64,000 nucleotides of DNA from Synechococcus sp. M16.1. Its GTDB lineage: Bacteria > Cyanobacteriota > Cyanobacteriia > PCC-6307 > Cyanobiaceae. Positions 28,238 to 37,475 of this stretch are shown here, piece by piece; position 1 is the first letter of the stretch, and each line of letters starts with the position of its first letter. The notes beneath the pieces were generated by a model. The model had not been told where the DNA came from. It was given only the letters and a program-made list of their open reading frames with translations, and ran no database searches. Position numbers and translations under genes: made by a program. Location of the stretch: NCBI RefSeq assembly GCF_014279895.1, contig NZ_CP047954.1, positions 62,001 through 126,000 of the forward strand, read 5' to 3'.

Positions 28238-29488
28238 TCACAAGCCAATGGCTTTGGATGCCACCAGATCGATCAGGTTCAGCTGGCGCGGCAGACAGCG
28301 TTCGAGGCTGTAGTGCTCCGTAGCGTCCCGATGGGCCTGCTGGCCCAGTTTTTGAGCCAGTGGGCGGTCTTCGAGCAGTCTGCTTACTTGCTCGGCGATG
28401 GCTTGAGGGTTGAAGAAATCCACCAACAGGCCGTTGTGTTCGTGCTGCAGCACTTCCATCACGGGTGCGGTCGCTGAACCCACAACGGCACAACCGATGC
28501 TCATCGCCTCCAGCAAGCTCCAGCTGAGCACGAAGGGGTAGGTGAGATACACGTGCGCTTTGCTGAGCTGCAGCAGGGTCAGAAAGCGGTCGTAATCGAT
28601 GCGCCCCACGAAATGCACCCGCGAAGGGTCGTATTGGCCGTCGATTTCTGCCAGAAAAAGATCACACCACTCGCCATCGTCACAGGCTTTGCCGTAGCTG
28701 ATCCCTTCCCTTTCGCCCACAATCACGATCCTGGCCTCGGGTTGAAGCTCCTGGATCCGCGGAATGGCGCGGATGAAGGAGTGGCAACCGCGATAGGGCT
28801 CGATATGGCGATTTACAAAGGTGATGAGTTGGTCAGCATTCGTCAGAGTCAGCTCTTCGTCGATCGCAAAGGCGAGTTTTTTGGGGTGTTTGGCTGGTCT
28901 GGCCCGGTTGGAGATCCCATCGTGAATCACAGAAAAGCGATGGTGAAAACGTTCCGGATAAGAGCTTTTCTGGAAGGCTGTTGGACTGATGTTCCAGGTG
29001 GCGTGATCAAGATTCAGCAGGGTATTCGCGTTCTTGAAATGAATCCGGCCTGAGTTCAGCCAATCATTGTCATCAGGTTGGAGTTCGCGATCAAAGGCGC
29101 AATCAAATCCATTTACGTTGTAGCAAAACTCCTGATACATCAATATGGGTGCATCAGGCCAGATGAACGGTAAAAAGAGAAGCTCGCCCCAGCCGGGATG
29201 GCCGCAGATGATGTCTGGCGTGAAGCCTTTTTGTTTCAGTTGTTGGCAGAGTTCTGCGCAGGCTTCGGCCCGGATCGCCTTCGTTTCGGCATCGACAACC
29301 AGAGGATGGGTGTCGTTGCCATTTCCTCTTTTGGGTTGATAAATGCAATGGTGATAACCCTTCGTTTTGGGGATGCTGCTTTCACGCATTCCTACGGAAA
29401 CTATCGTGTTGCCAGGTTGCTTGAGCAGTTGCTGGCAGATATGAACGTATTGACCTGGAAAGGCTTGGTGAACAAACAGAATATTCAT
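28238..29488 (-). CDS. Glycosyltransferase, GT4-like (group 1)
   Basis: A 416-residue GT-B fold enzyme. The N-terminal half begins MNILFVHQAFPGQY, a common GT4 opening. The C-terminal half carries the nucleotide-sugar-binding region (ITFVNRHIEPYRGC, ARIVIVGERE, VHFVGRIDYDRFLTLL) and the signature LSWSLLEAMSIGCAVVGSATAPVMEVL with its conserved Glu. It is a retaining transferase acting on a lipid-linked glycan in the cytoplasm; sugar unknown. It is first in the minus-strand run GT4-GT-Wzm-Wzt and divergent from the chimeric GT2 gene. Confidence 0.88.
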   Translation of the reverse strand: MNILFVHQAFPGQYVHICQQLLKQPGNTIVSVGMRESSIPKTKGYHHCIYQPKRGNGNDTHPLVVDAETKAIRAEACAELCQQLKQKGFTPDIICGHPGWGELLFLPFIWPDAPILMYQEFCYNVNGFDCAFDRELQPDDNDWLNSGRIHFKNANTLLNLDHATWNISPTAFQKSSYPERFHHRFSVIHDGISNRARPAKHPKKLAFAIDEELTLTNADQLITFVNRHIEPYRGCHSFIRAIPRIQELQPEARIVIVGEREGISYGKACDDGEWCDLFLAEIDGQYDPSRVHFVGRIDYDRFLTLLQLSKAHVYLTYPFVLSWSLLEAMSIGCAVVGSATAPVMEVLQHEHNGLLVDFFNPQAIAEQVSRLLEDRPLAQKLGQQAHRDATEHYSLERCLPRQLNLIDLVASKAIGL

Positions 29489-29636
29489 GCGTTGGCGTTG
29501 AAGCGGCAGGGCTTGGTCCGTGTCTTGCTCGGGTGAAGATCGAGCTCAGCAGACGTGAGCCGAGCTGGACGAGCCTTGTCAAACACGGGTCATTCTTATA
29601 GGAGGATCGCTACTCAGGCACAAGCTCGGGAGCTGG
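29489..29636. promoter_or_regulatory. Divergent intergenic region between glycan-locus transcripts
   Basis: This 148-bp region must hold promoters for both the minus-strand GT4-to-Wzt run and the plus-strand GT2 run. No clear -35/-10 pair is visible. A strong TAGGAGGA sequence at 29598-29605 lies too far (about 30 nt) from the ATG at 29637 to be an ordinary ribosome binding site; GGGAG at 29628-29632 is closer. Confidence 0.35.
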
Positions 29637-30899
29637 ATGAAGACGCGCTCGTCACTGCTTTGGATCAGCCTGAGCCTTGACGTTGTGGGGTTGGTGCTCG
29701 CAGCTCTCCTGGCGACGCAGTTCCTGCATCACAGCCCCGCGCTGGTGCTTAGTGCCGATGGCATGGCCTTCGGGTTGGGGTTTGTGCTGTTGGCCTGGTT
29801 TTTTGGGGGTTACTCCTTCTTGCGCTGGCCCTGGATGCCATTCCGGCATCTGGTACAGCGCTGGTTGCTGGTGGTGGGCAGTGCCCTGCTCCTTGCGGTC
29901 CTGGCGGGTTGGCTGCTCAATGTCCCCGTCACGGCGGTTTGGTTTCACCGCAGCACGCTGCTGATCCTGGGCCTGGCGCTTGGTTGCTGGGGGGTGTTGA
30001 TGCGCTGCTGGCTGCATCCGTTGGCCCGGCGTCAAGCCGCCTTGGCCTCGGCGCGATCCCCGGTGGCACAACAGATGTCCAGGGCTGACCTGTCCGTGCC
30101 CCAAGCGTCGGCCACGGCTCAGCGCCAACTGCTGCTGCTGTTGGTGGCGTATCACCCGTCCCCTCTGGAGGTGGAGCAACTGCAGGATTGCCTGGCAAAG
30201 CTGCCGCCTGAGGTGGGCTATGCCGTGGTGGTGAACGACCATCAGCCGGGGGAACCGGTGAATCAGCTCGCGGCCGCAGCCGACCTGTTCCTCGCCAATC
30301 CCGACAACCCTGGCTACGGCCGTGCAGTGAACCGGTTGGTGGTGAGCCTGGGGCCGTTGCCCCCCTACATCGGGGTGCTGAACACCGATCTTTCCTGGGA
30401 GCCCGGCAGCTTTGAGCAGTTGCTGGCCTGGCTGCAACGGCATCCGCAGGTGAGCCTGGCGGTGCCGCAGATCCTCGATGAGCAGGGCACCCCTCAGAAG
30501 CTTTGCAAACACCACCCCACAGTGCTGGGACTGTTCAGCCGACGCTTCCTGCCCAATGGGCTCAAGCCCGGTTGGCTGAAGCGCTATGACCGCTGGTATG
30601 TGATGGCGGATCAGAACTACGAGGAGGTGTTTGAAGCGCCCTACCTGAGCGGTTGTTGCATGCTGATCCGCAGCGAGGCGTTCCGCCGCGCCGGTGGTTT
30701 CGATGAGCGCTACTTCCTCTACTTAGAAGACGCCGACCTCACCCGCAGCCTGGCCCGTGATGGCCGTTGCGTGCACCTGCCGGTTGCATCTGTCGTTCAT
30801 GGCTGGGGCCGGGGCAACTACCGCAACCTTGGGCTGATGGCCGTGAACCTCACCAGTGCTTGGCACTACTTCCGCAAGTGGGGCTGGGCGCTCTGGTGA
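29637..30899 (+). CDS. GT2 glycosyltransferase fused to a PGT-like N-terminal membrane domain
   Basis: A 420-residue protein. Residues ~1-130 form four membrane helices whose layout and local sequence (FFGGYSFLRW, LVQRWLLVV, LHPLARR) parallel the N-terminus of the phosphosugar transferase at 13948 (LFGSYTVLRW, LLQRVLLTC, ALRRG). Residues ~165-420 are a rhamnosyltransferase-like GT2 domain: LLLLVAYHPSPLEVEQL, ANPDNPGYGRAVN, GVLNTDLSW in the DXD position, and YLSGCCMLIRSEAFRRAGGFDERYFLYLEDADL. The protein seems to be a natural domain chimera that anchors a transferase at the membrane. Its stop overlaps the next gene start (GTGA). Confidence 0.85.
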   Translation: MKTRSSLLWISLSLDVVGLVLAALLATQFLHHSPALVLSADGMAFGLGFVLLAWFFGGYSFLRWPWMPFRHLVQRWLLVVGSALLLAVLAGWLLNVPVTAVWFHRSTLLILGLALGCWGVLMRCWLHPLARRQAALASARSPVAQQMSRADLSVPQASATAQRQLLLLLVAYHPSPLEVEQLQDCLAKLPPEVGYAVVVNDHQPGEPVNQLAAAADLFLANPDNPGYGRAVNRLVVSLGPLPPYIGVLNTDLSWEPGSFEQLLAWLQRHPQVSLAVPQILDEQGTPQKLCKHHPTVLGLFSRRFLPNGLKPGWLKRYDRWYVMADQNYEEVFEAPYLSGCCMLIRSEAFRRAGGFDERYFLYLEDADLTRSLARDGRCVHLPVASVVHGWGRGNYRNLGLMAVNLTSAWHYFRKWGWALW

Positions 30900-31828
30900 T
30901 TGAGGTTGTTCTCCCCACATTTAACGGTGCTGCTTATCTCGCAGAGCAGGTGGCTTCAATTCACCAGCAGACGCTCCGGCCCCAACGCTTGCTGGTGCGT
31001 GATGACGGCTCTTCCGATGGCACGCAGGCCCTACTGGCGGAGCTCCAGCAGAACTACGGAGCCTGGTTTCATCTGCTTCCTTCTGAGAACAACCTTGGTT
31101 GCAGCGCCAATGTGAACCGGCTCCTCGAGGCGACAGAAGCGCCTTATGTGGCCTTGGCGGATCAAGACGACGTATGGCTACCTCACAAATTGGAGGCTTC
31201 CTTTGCCTTGTTGCAGCAAGTGGAGCGGCGCCATGGAATTGAACAGCCGCTGTTGGTTCACAGTGACCTCACGTTGATCGACGTTGATGGGCACGCACTC
31301 GGATGCACTTATCTGCAGCGTCAGCGATTGGATCCGCTGCGGACGTCCCCCGAGCATCTGCTGTTCACCAATGTGGTGACGGGGTGCACTGTGCTCCTCA
31401 ACCGCGCACTCCTGAACCAGGCTTTGCCGATTCCAGCTGAAGCGTTGATGCACGACTGGTGGTTGGCTCTGGTGGCCAGTCATCTGGGTCAAATCACATT
31501 CCTCTCAGACCCAACAGTTCTTTACCGCCAGCATGGCGCCAATGTGCTGGGTGCTCAGGGCCTGGGGCTCAGCTACTGGGTGCAACGAGCCAAAAAGTTG
31601 TTGGCTGATCCTTCAGCCGGCGGCCACACGCGAGCAGCCATACGACAGGCGGACTACTTTGAACAGCGCTATGGCCAGCGGCTGTCTGCCTTGCCGGCTC
31701 TCTTGCAGCTGCCACGCAGACGCCGATGGTTGGCGTTGTTGAAGCTTTCTGATCAGCAACGCCCGAGCAAGCACGGGCCGTTGCGAACGCTGGGGTTATA
31801 CGGTCTGCTGGCTTGGTTGCCCCGATGA
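30896..31828 (+). CDS. Glycosyltransferase family 2
   Basis: A 310-residue GT-A enzyme: VVLPTFNGAAYLAEQVASI at the N-terminus, RDDGSSDGT nucleotide-binding loop, ALADQDDVWLPHKL containing the metal-binding Asp motif, and LMHDWWLALVA as the likely catalytic-base region. It resembles rhamnosyl- and related transferases. The start is GTG at 30896, overlapping the previous stop by 4 bp; the longer frame from 30767 lies inside the previous gene. Its stop overlaps the next ATG, so three GT genes are translationally linked. Confidence 0.88.
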   Translation: MIEVVLPTFNGAAYLAEQVASIHQQTLRPQRLLVRDDGSSDGTQALLAELQQNYGAWFHLLPSENNLGCSANVNRLLEATEAPYVALADQDDVWLPHKLEASFALLQQVERRHGIEQPLLVHSDLTLIDVDGHALGCTYLQRQRLDPLRTSPEHLLFTNVVTGCTVLLNRALLNQALPIPAEALMHDWWLALVASHLGQITFLSDPTVLYRQHGANVLGAQGLGLSYWVQRAKKLLADPSAGGHTRAAIRQADYFEQRYGQRLSALPALLQLPRRRRWLALLKLSDQQRPSKHGPLRTLGLYGLLAWLPR

Positions 31829-33732
31829 AGGTCCGTTCCCTGCTCCGCCGCTTGCGCACTTCCGCTCAGGTGCTGCGTAGGGAACCAGGGGCTGTTCTGC
31901 GTTTGCCGCGGTTTGTTTGGCGCACCTTAAAGGAAGGGCCACGGGCCAGCCTGGATCGTTTGCGCCGCCTCAGCGATCCGCTGCGTTTTTCGGTGGATTA
32001 CGAGGCTTGGCTCTCCGAATTTGGCACCACGGATTTGGAGAAGGAGGCCATGCAGGCCTGGGCCGAGGCTTTGGCCGAACCTGCTCAGATCGCTGTGCTG
32101 ATGCCAGTCTTCAACCCCAAGCCCGAGTGGTTGCAGGCGGCGATCGCCTCGGTTCAAGCGCAGCTTTACCCCCATTGGCAGCTCTGCATCGCCGACGACT
32201 GCTCCACAGATCCCCGCATCCGCCCGCTGCTGGAAGCGGCCATGGCAGCTGATTCCCGCATCCAGGTGGTGTTCCGGGAGCGAAATGGGCACATCTGCGC
32301 CAGTTCCAACAGCGCTTTGGAGCTGGTGCAAGCGCCCTGGCTCGCCTTGCTGGATCACGATGATCTTCTGCCCGATGATGCCTTGATTTGGGTAGCGCAG
32401 GCCATCAAGGCCCATCCGGAGGCGCGGCTGTTTTATTCCGATGAAGACAAGATCAGTCCGGATGAGAAGCGGTTTGACCCCTACTTCAAGGGGGACTGGA
32501 ATCCCCTGCTGATGCAGGCCCAGAACACCTTTTCCCATCTCGGCATCTACAGCACCGCACTGGTGCGGTCTGTGGGTGGCTTTCGTGAGGGGTTTGAGGG
32601 CTCACAAGACCACGACTTGGTGTTGCGTTGCAGTGAGCGTTTGCGCCGTGATCAGATCGTGCACATTCCGCGGGTGCTCTACCACTGGCGTGTGCATCCC
32701 GAAAGCACGGCAGGGGGTGCTCAGGCCAAGCCGTACACGGTGAAAGCCGCGGAGCGTGCCATCACTGAACATCTTCAGCGTCAGCAGCTGCCCTTGCAGG
32801 CCGTGGGCTGGAGTCCGCTTGGATTCAGAGTTGAGCTAGCGCTGCCGGAGACCGCCCCGCGGGTCAGCGTGATCATTCCCACGCGCAATGGTCTGGAGGT
32901 TCTCGAGCCTTGTCTTAACAGCTTGCTTCGCATCACCCGCTACCCCGATCTTGAAGTGCTGGTGGTGGACAACGGCTCCGATGATCCAGCCACGCTGCGC
33001 TTCCTGGCAGGGCTGGAGCAGCAGGGCAAGATCCGCGTGCTGCGTGACCCCAGCCCGTTCAACTTCTCAGCGCTCAACAACAAAGCCGTGGAGCAAGCCA
33101 CGGGCGCGTTGATCTGTCTGCTCAACAACGACATTGAGGTGGTTGAGCCTGACTGGCTCGAAGCCCTGGTGGTTCAGGCGTTGAGACCCGGCGTGGGTGC
33201 GGTGGGTGCACGTCTGCTCTACCCCGATCGCACTCTGCAACACGCGGGTGTGTTGCTTGGTGTGGGAGGTGTCGCCAACCATGCTCACCTCGGCTGGCCT
33301 GGCGAGCATCCGGGCTATTTCTCCAGAGCGCAGTTGAACCAAGAGATGGCGGCTGTGACTGGCGCTTGCCTTGTGGTGCGCAGGGAGCACTACTTGAAAG
33401 TGGGCGGTCTCGATGCCATGCATCTCAAGGTGGCGTTCAACGATGTCGACTTCTGCTTGAAGCTTCGCGAGATCGGTCTCTACAACGTTTATGTCGGTGC
33501 CGCCAAGCTCATCCATCACGAGTCGGTGAGTCGTGGCCAGGATTTGAGCCCTGAGAAAGCTGCTCGCTTTGTATCAGAAGTGACTTGGATGCAGCAGCGC
33601 TGGGGTGAACAACTGCAGGCCGATCCGGCTTACAACCCCAATCTGAGTTTGGATCATCCTGATTTCCAACTTTCCTGGCCGCCGCGCTTGCAGCGCTTTC
33701 CTCTGCCGGGGCAAGAAACTCAGAAAACCTAA
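31825..33732 (+). CDS. Two-domain glycosyltransferase family 2
   Basis: A 635-residue protein with two GT2 modules after a ~85-residue basic N-terminal region. The first module (about 90-320) has AVLMPVFNPKPEWLQAAI, ADDCSTDPR, LLDHDDLLP and GSQDHDLVLRC. The second (about 345-600) has VSVIIPTRNGLEVLEPCL, VVDNGSDDPAT, CLLNNDIEVVEPDW and FNDVDFCLKL. Tandem modules of this kind can add two different sugars to a growing glycan, so this protein may extend a repeat unit. The start is ATG at 31825 (ATGA overlap with the previous gene). The stop overlaps the convergent sulfotransferase fusion by 4 bp. Confidence 0.9.
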   Translation: MKVRSLLRRLRTSAQVLRREPGAVLRLPRFVWRTLKEGPRASLDRLRRLSDPLRFSVDYEAWLSEFGTTDLEKEAMQAWAEALAEPAQIAVLMPVFNPKPEWLQAAIASVQAQLYPHWQLCIADDCSTDPRIRPLLEAAMAADSRIQVVFRERNGHICASSNSALELVQAPWLALLDHDDLLPDDALIWVAQAIKAHPEARLFYSDEDKISPDEKRFDPYFKGDWNPLLMQAQNTFSHLGIYSTALVRSVGGFREGFEGSQDHDLVLRCSERLRRDQIVHIPRVLYHWRVHPESTAGGAQAKPYTVKAAERAITEHLQRQQLPLQAVGWSPLGFRVELALPETAPRVSVIIPTRNGLEVLEPCLNSLLRITRYPDLEVLVVDNGSDDPATLRFLAGLEQQGKIRVLRDPSPFNFSALNNKAVEQATGALICLLNNDIEVVEPDWLEALVVQALRPGVGAVGARLLYPDRTLQHAGVLLGVGGVANHAHLGWPGEHPGYFSRAQLNQEMAAVTGACLVVRREHYLKVGGLDAMHLKVAFNDVDFCLKLREIGLYNVYVGAAKLIHHESVSRGQDLSPEKAARFVSEVTWMQQRWGEQLQADPAYNPNLSLDHPDFQLSWPPRLQRFPLPGQETQKT

Positions 33733-36356
33733 TTTTTCGCTGCCGGCCAGATTGCCTGGTCATGGCATTGCGGCAAATCGAGCCAAGGATGCCGGGACTG
33801 CAACAGGCGACTCAGGCGACGTTCTTGTTTTGTGGTGCTCTCCGCACGCATGGAGCGGTCGTGGCTGGTGTAAGTGGCCAGCACCTGGGGGCAGAGCAGT
33901 CCGTGCCAACCGTGGTCGATCAACGAGCACCAGAAGTCGAAGTCCTCCCAGCCACCGGGGATATGTGTGTAGCCGTCGACGGACTTCCATGCTTCACGCC
34001 TGATCAGGGCCATGGCATCGATGTAATTGCCCCCTCGGAAGAGCTGTTGCTGCCATGGTGCGTCACTCACCAGCACCCGCGAATCACTACTCCCCGCCTC
34101 AGGCTGTACACGCACCAGGCTGTGAATCACTGCGCAGTTTGTGTCGCTTTGCTGGGCGAGTTGATTGCAATGCTCCAGCGCCAGGGGATCCAGCTGATTG
34201 TCAGCATCCAGCACAAAGCACCAGGGGCTTGTGGCTTCTCGGAAAGCCGTGTTGCGCGCAGAGGCCAGGCCGCCGTTGGTTGCGTGCTGCAGCAGGAGGC
34301 AGCGACCCATGAACTGATGATGCTCTTGCATCCATAACCGCACCACCTGGGCGCTGTTATCACTCGAGGCGTCGTCCACAACGATGAGCTCGATGGAGGA
34401 CGCGCATGTTTGTGTCAGCACACTGTTGAGAGCGTCCAGAATTCGGGTTTCGTAGTTATGGAGGCTGATGCACACGCTCAGTCCATTGGCCCTTTGAGCG
34501 CTTCCCTGGTCGAACAGCACCCTGATTTCCGGCTCAGGAGTGTGGCAAGGCTCTGGAGGGGGGCAGCCGTGGCGGTACCACTGCAGTTCGTCCAGCAATT
34601 CATCAGCGCCGATGGGCTGGTTAACAATCAGGACGGGCGTCTTCTTCTTGGGGTTCTGGAGCAGCGCTTGCCATCCCGGCAACCGCTCTTTTCCCTGATG
34701 CCCCTGCACATCCACAAGTCCCACTTCAAGCTCCAGGCACCCTTGAAGCCACTGAGCGATCAGACGCGCTGTTTGTGAATCCTCAATGGGGAGAGCATGG
34801 AACCCTGGAATTCCGAGCAGGGGGCGTTGCAGGTTGCGGGTCAGTGCAGGTCCGGCATCTCCAAGGCAAAGGGTTGTGCCGATAGCGGCGAGATCTTGCG
34901 GGGCAGGCAGTCCTAGTTTTGAAGCACAGTCCTTCCACGTCTCACTGGTGGGGAGGAGGTAGTTGTTCGGCGTTGCTTGAGGCTTCAGCCAGGAGGCGTT
35001 GATCCCAAACTGCCGCAGCAGCCTGACACGATCATGATCGGGATCCCAAACACGCTCCAGCAGGGCTAGCTGCTGGAGCGTGGGGACTTCTCCTGGGCCG
35101 GGACAAACGTCCTTCAGGTTGATTGCGATCGGGCTAGCCCCGTGGCAGCCCAGGGGCACGATTTCGAGTGCTGCGTTGACCTTGCTCTCAAGCGGGCAGT
35201 GCTGGATCCAGGCGTGGGAGGCCCACTGATTCGGGCCTCCCCCACGCACTTGGATTTTGATCTTGTCGTCGCCTGGATTCCAGGGTTCAGCCACTGGAAC
35301 AGGGCCGGCAAGAGTGGCGAATTTCTCCAGCTCAAAGTTGCGGAATCCCTGCTCCTCCCAGAACTGCAGTTGGTGCTCCGCAGCGGGACCCTGACTGCCG
35401 CACATCACCTCTGCGAGGTACCCCCATGGATGGTCTGCAACCCGATTGCACGGTGGTCGGCCAATCCATGTTTTCAGTTTGCGTTTGAAGCGGCTGCGTC
35501 GGCGTGGCAAGGGTGCCTGAGCCGGCAGCTCAGGTTGCTGCTGCATCCATCGTTCGAGTCGTTGACGCGCGGCTGGTTGTCGCTCCACTGGCTGCATGGC
35601 CAGTTGCTGCAGCTGGTGATGCATCTTTTGAATTGGGCTGGCCAGGGGTGTGGTCAGCGGCCCCTCGTGGCTGCGGCGGTGCTGGGGTTTCACGCAGTCC
35701 AGCGCTTGGCGCCGTAGCTCTTCGGAGGCTTCTGGCGCCAAGTTGTACAGCTGCTGTAGTGCCGTACCAGGGTTGAACCAGTGGCTGTAGCTCACCACCT
35801 GCAGCGGCAGCTCTGCGCCATCGCGAAGCACCTGGGCGTTGTGGTGCCACCACAGGCGCTGGGCCCGCCATCCATCCATCCCGGTCACGGCTTGATCCCG
35901 TCGCACCAGAGACACCATCACTTCAGCAGGATCGCGGACGGCCAGCAGCAGTTGCAGAGGGATCTTCAGCGTCAGGCAGGCTTGCTTCCAAAGCGGCAGC
36001 AGTAGGCTGCTGCGGGGATCCTTGATCGCCCAGGGACCCTGCTGCCGCTCGGCTTCCACCTGCAACAGCGCGATCAGATCCCTTAGAGCCATCTGTCCAG
36101 GCTTGCTGGTCAGCCAGTTCTTGGGCAGGGGTTCCATCCCCCGCGGTGAGGGCCACCAGCGCTCGAGATCAATCAGCAGCTGCTCCTGCAGGGCGGTGAT
36201 GTCGGCGCGTTCGAAATAGCCCTCTGGATTGTGGGTGTCACCGGCAATCAACGGACCCGGCATGGCGATGCCGCAGGCCGGCAACAGTGATCCCAGCAGC
36301 GAGGTGCCGCTGCGATGCATGCCAACAATCAGGGTGAGCGGTGGTCGCTGGCTCAT
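33729..36356 (-). CDS. Sulfotransferase-glycosyltransferase (GT2) fusion
   Basis: An 875-residue protein. Residues ~1-230 are a PAPS-dependent sulfotransferase: phosphosulfate loop VGMHRSGTSLLG (11-22), then WAIKDPRSSLLLPLW, and AVRDPAEVMVSLVRRD for the 3'-phosphate site. Residues ~300-620 match no family that I recognise. Residues ~625-875 are a GT2 domain (LSVCISLHNYETRILDAL, VVDDASSDNSA, VLDADNQLDPLAL, GGWEDFDFWCSL). It could couple sugar transfer to sulfation of the same glycan. The ATG at 36356 overlaps the stop of the SGNH gene (ATGA), placing it at the end of the carbamoyltransferase-module transcript. Confidence 0.85.
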   Translation of the reverse strand: MSQRPPLTLIVGMHRSGTSLLGSLLPACGIAMPGPLIAGDTHNPEGYFERADITALQEQLLIDLERWWPSPRGMEPLPKNWLTSKPGQMALRDLIALLQVEAERQQGPWAIKDPRSSLLLPLWKQACLTLKIPLQLLLAVRDPAEVMVSLVRRDQAVTGMDGWRAQRLWWHHNAQVLRDGAELPLQVVSYSHWFNPGTALQQLYNLAPEASEELRRQALDCVKPQHRRSHEGPLTTPLASPIQKMHHQLQQLAMQPVERQPAARQRLERWMQQQPELPAQAPLPRRRSRFKRKLKTWIGRPPCNRVADHPWGYLAEVMCGSQGPAAEHQLQFWEEQGFRNFELEKFATLAGPVPVAEPWNPGDDKIKIQVRGGGPNQWASHAWIQHCPLESKVNAALEIVPLGCHGASPIAINLKDVCPGPGEVPTLQQLALLERVWDPDHDRVRLLRQFGINASWLKPQATPNNYLLPTSETWKDCASKLGLPAPQDLAAIGTTLCLGDAGPALTRNLQRPLLGIPGFHALPIEDSQTARLIAQWLQGCLELEVGLVDVQGHQGKERLPGWQALLQNPKKKTPVLIVNQPIGADELLDELQWYRHGCPPPEPCHTPEPEIRVLFDQGSAQRANGLSVCISLHNYETRILDALNSVLTQTCASSIELIVVDDASSDNSAQVVRLWMQEHHQFMGRCLLLQHATNGGLASARNTAFREATSPWCFVLDADNQLDPLALEHCNQLAQQSDTNCAVIHSLVRVQPEAGSSDSRVLVSDAPWQQQLFRGGNYIDAMALIRREAWKSVDGYTHIPGGWEDFDFWCSLIDHGWHGLLCPQVLATYTSHDRSMRAESTTKQERRLSRLLQSRHPWLDLPQCHDQAIWPAAKN

Positions 36357-37465
36357 GGGGTCGTCAGCTGTTCGGCAATAGCTGCGGCCCAGTGGGTGGT
36401 GCTGAGCGGGCCGGGATGGTTGTCAAACGGTTCGAGGTTGTCGTTGATCCAGAGGTTGCTCTTCCCCCTGAGATCCAAGACGGCCACGCCGCGTTGGCGA
36501 TAGTGGGCGATCACAACGCTGTCGTCGCTGCCGCGCAACCACAGCACCATGGGAGTGGCGTCCAGTGCCTCCACTTCTTGCAGGAGGGCATTGACCAAGG
36601 CGATCGTGACTTTGCGCTGGTGCGTCCCGTCGGGATCCGGGCCTGAATGGTCTTGGAAGAGGCGAATCTGGGAAATTTTCAGCTCCCCGTTGAGAAGCTC
36701 AGCACGCGGATGGGTGTAAGCCTGGGCGAGCTCAGGTTGGCGTTGAAGCTGTTGTTGGAAGCTTCCGCAGCGTGGGTTGAAGGTTTTGAGGCGCGAGGGG
36801 GCCGCCACATTGCGTTTGAGGTAGTAGTCGGCATGGCCAAGCAGCACATGGCCGCCCCTGAGTTGTTCGCGCACCACTGGCGGAATCAGGCTTTGTGTGC
36901 TGTTGGCGTCGCGCAGGGTCAGCCACTGATGCACGGTGCCGAACCCGCCCCCGGCGTAATTGGAAACGGGGCGGTTGGGCAACAAACCTTGCAGTTGCCA
37001 AGCCAAGGAGGCGTTGTCGGAGAGTCCCGCCCCAAAAATGAAGCTATCGCCCAACAGCAAGACAGCGGGTTCGGAAAGGTTGTTTGCTGTTGCTGGGCGG
37101 CTGAGTCGTTCGCCTTGGGGCCCTGTGGTGATCGACCATTGATAGCTGTTGACTGTGCCCTGAATACCTTGGCGCTCGATGGGGTTTGGCAGTTGAATCG
37201 TGGCGGTGTGTCTGCTGTTGGGCTGATACCAGTACCCCAAGGTGGGATGGGGTCTGTAGGGCGTGTTGGGAGACCAGCTGGTTTGTCGGCTACAGCTTTG
37301 GGATGAATCAAGCGTTGTGGACGGAATCGAGCGCTTCAAGCGCCGTGCCAGTCGGACCACGGCCAGCGGTTCCCCATCCCGTTGGGCCACGAGAGCCGCC
37401 ATTACCTCTGCCAAGGCAAGCAAGCCGGCTAACACCAGCAGGTTGGTGACCAGCAGTTTGCGCAT
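36353..37465 (-). CDS. SGNH/GDSL-family hydrolase-like protein (SxtL-like)
   Basis: A 370-residue protein with an N-terminal signal-anchor helix (LVTNLLVLAGLLALAEVMAAL). The SGNH block I motif is LLLGDSFIFGAG with the nucleophile Ser (about residue 147), followed by NYAGGGFGTVHQW (block II/III Gly region) and a C-terminal block V-like STTHW His. The active site thus faces outside the cytoplasm, consistent with transfer or removal of acyl or similar groups on an exported glycan. The position, 10 bp after an SxtK-like gene and downstream of carbamoyltransferase and SxtJ-like genes, matches sxtL. The start is ATG at 37465; the extension to 37537 is not family-like. Confidence 0.8.
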   Translation of the reverse strand: MRKLLVTNLLVLAGLLALAEVMAALVAQRDGEPLAVVRLARRLKRSIPSTTLDSSQSCSRQTSWSPNTPYRPHPTLGYWYQPNSRHTATIQLPNPIERQGIQGTVNSYQWSITTGPQGERLSRPATANNLSEPAVLLLGDSFIFGAGLSDNASLAWQLQGLLPNRPVSNYAGGGFGTVHQWLTLRDANSTQSLIPPVVREQLRGGHVLLGHADYYLKRNVAAPSRLKTFNPRCGSFQQQLQRQPELAQAYTHPRAELLNGELKISQIRLFQDHSGPDPDGTHQRKVTIALVNALLQEVEALDATPMVLWLRGSDDSVVIAHYRQRGVAVLDLRGKSNLWINDNLEPFDNHPGPLSTTHWAAAIAEQLTTP

Positions 37466-37475
37466 TAGGGCTGAG

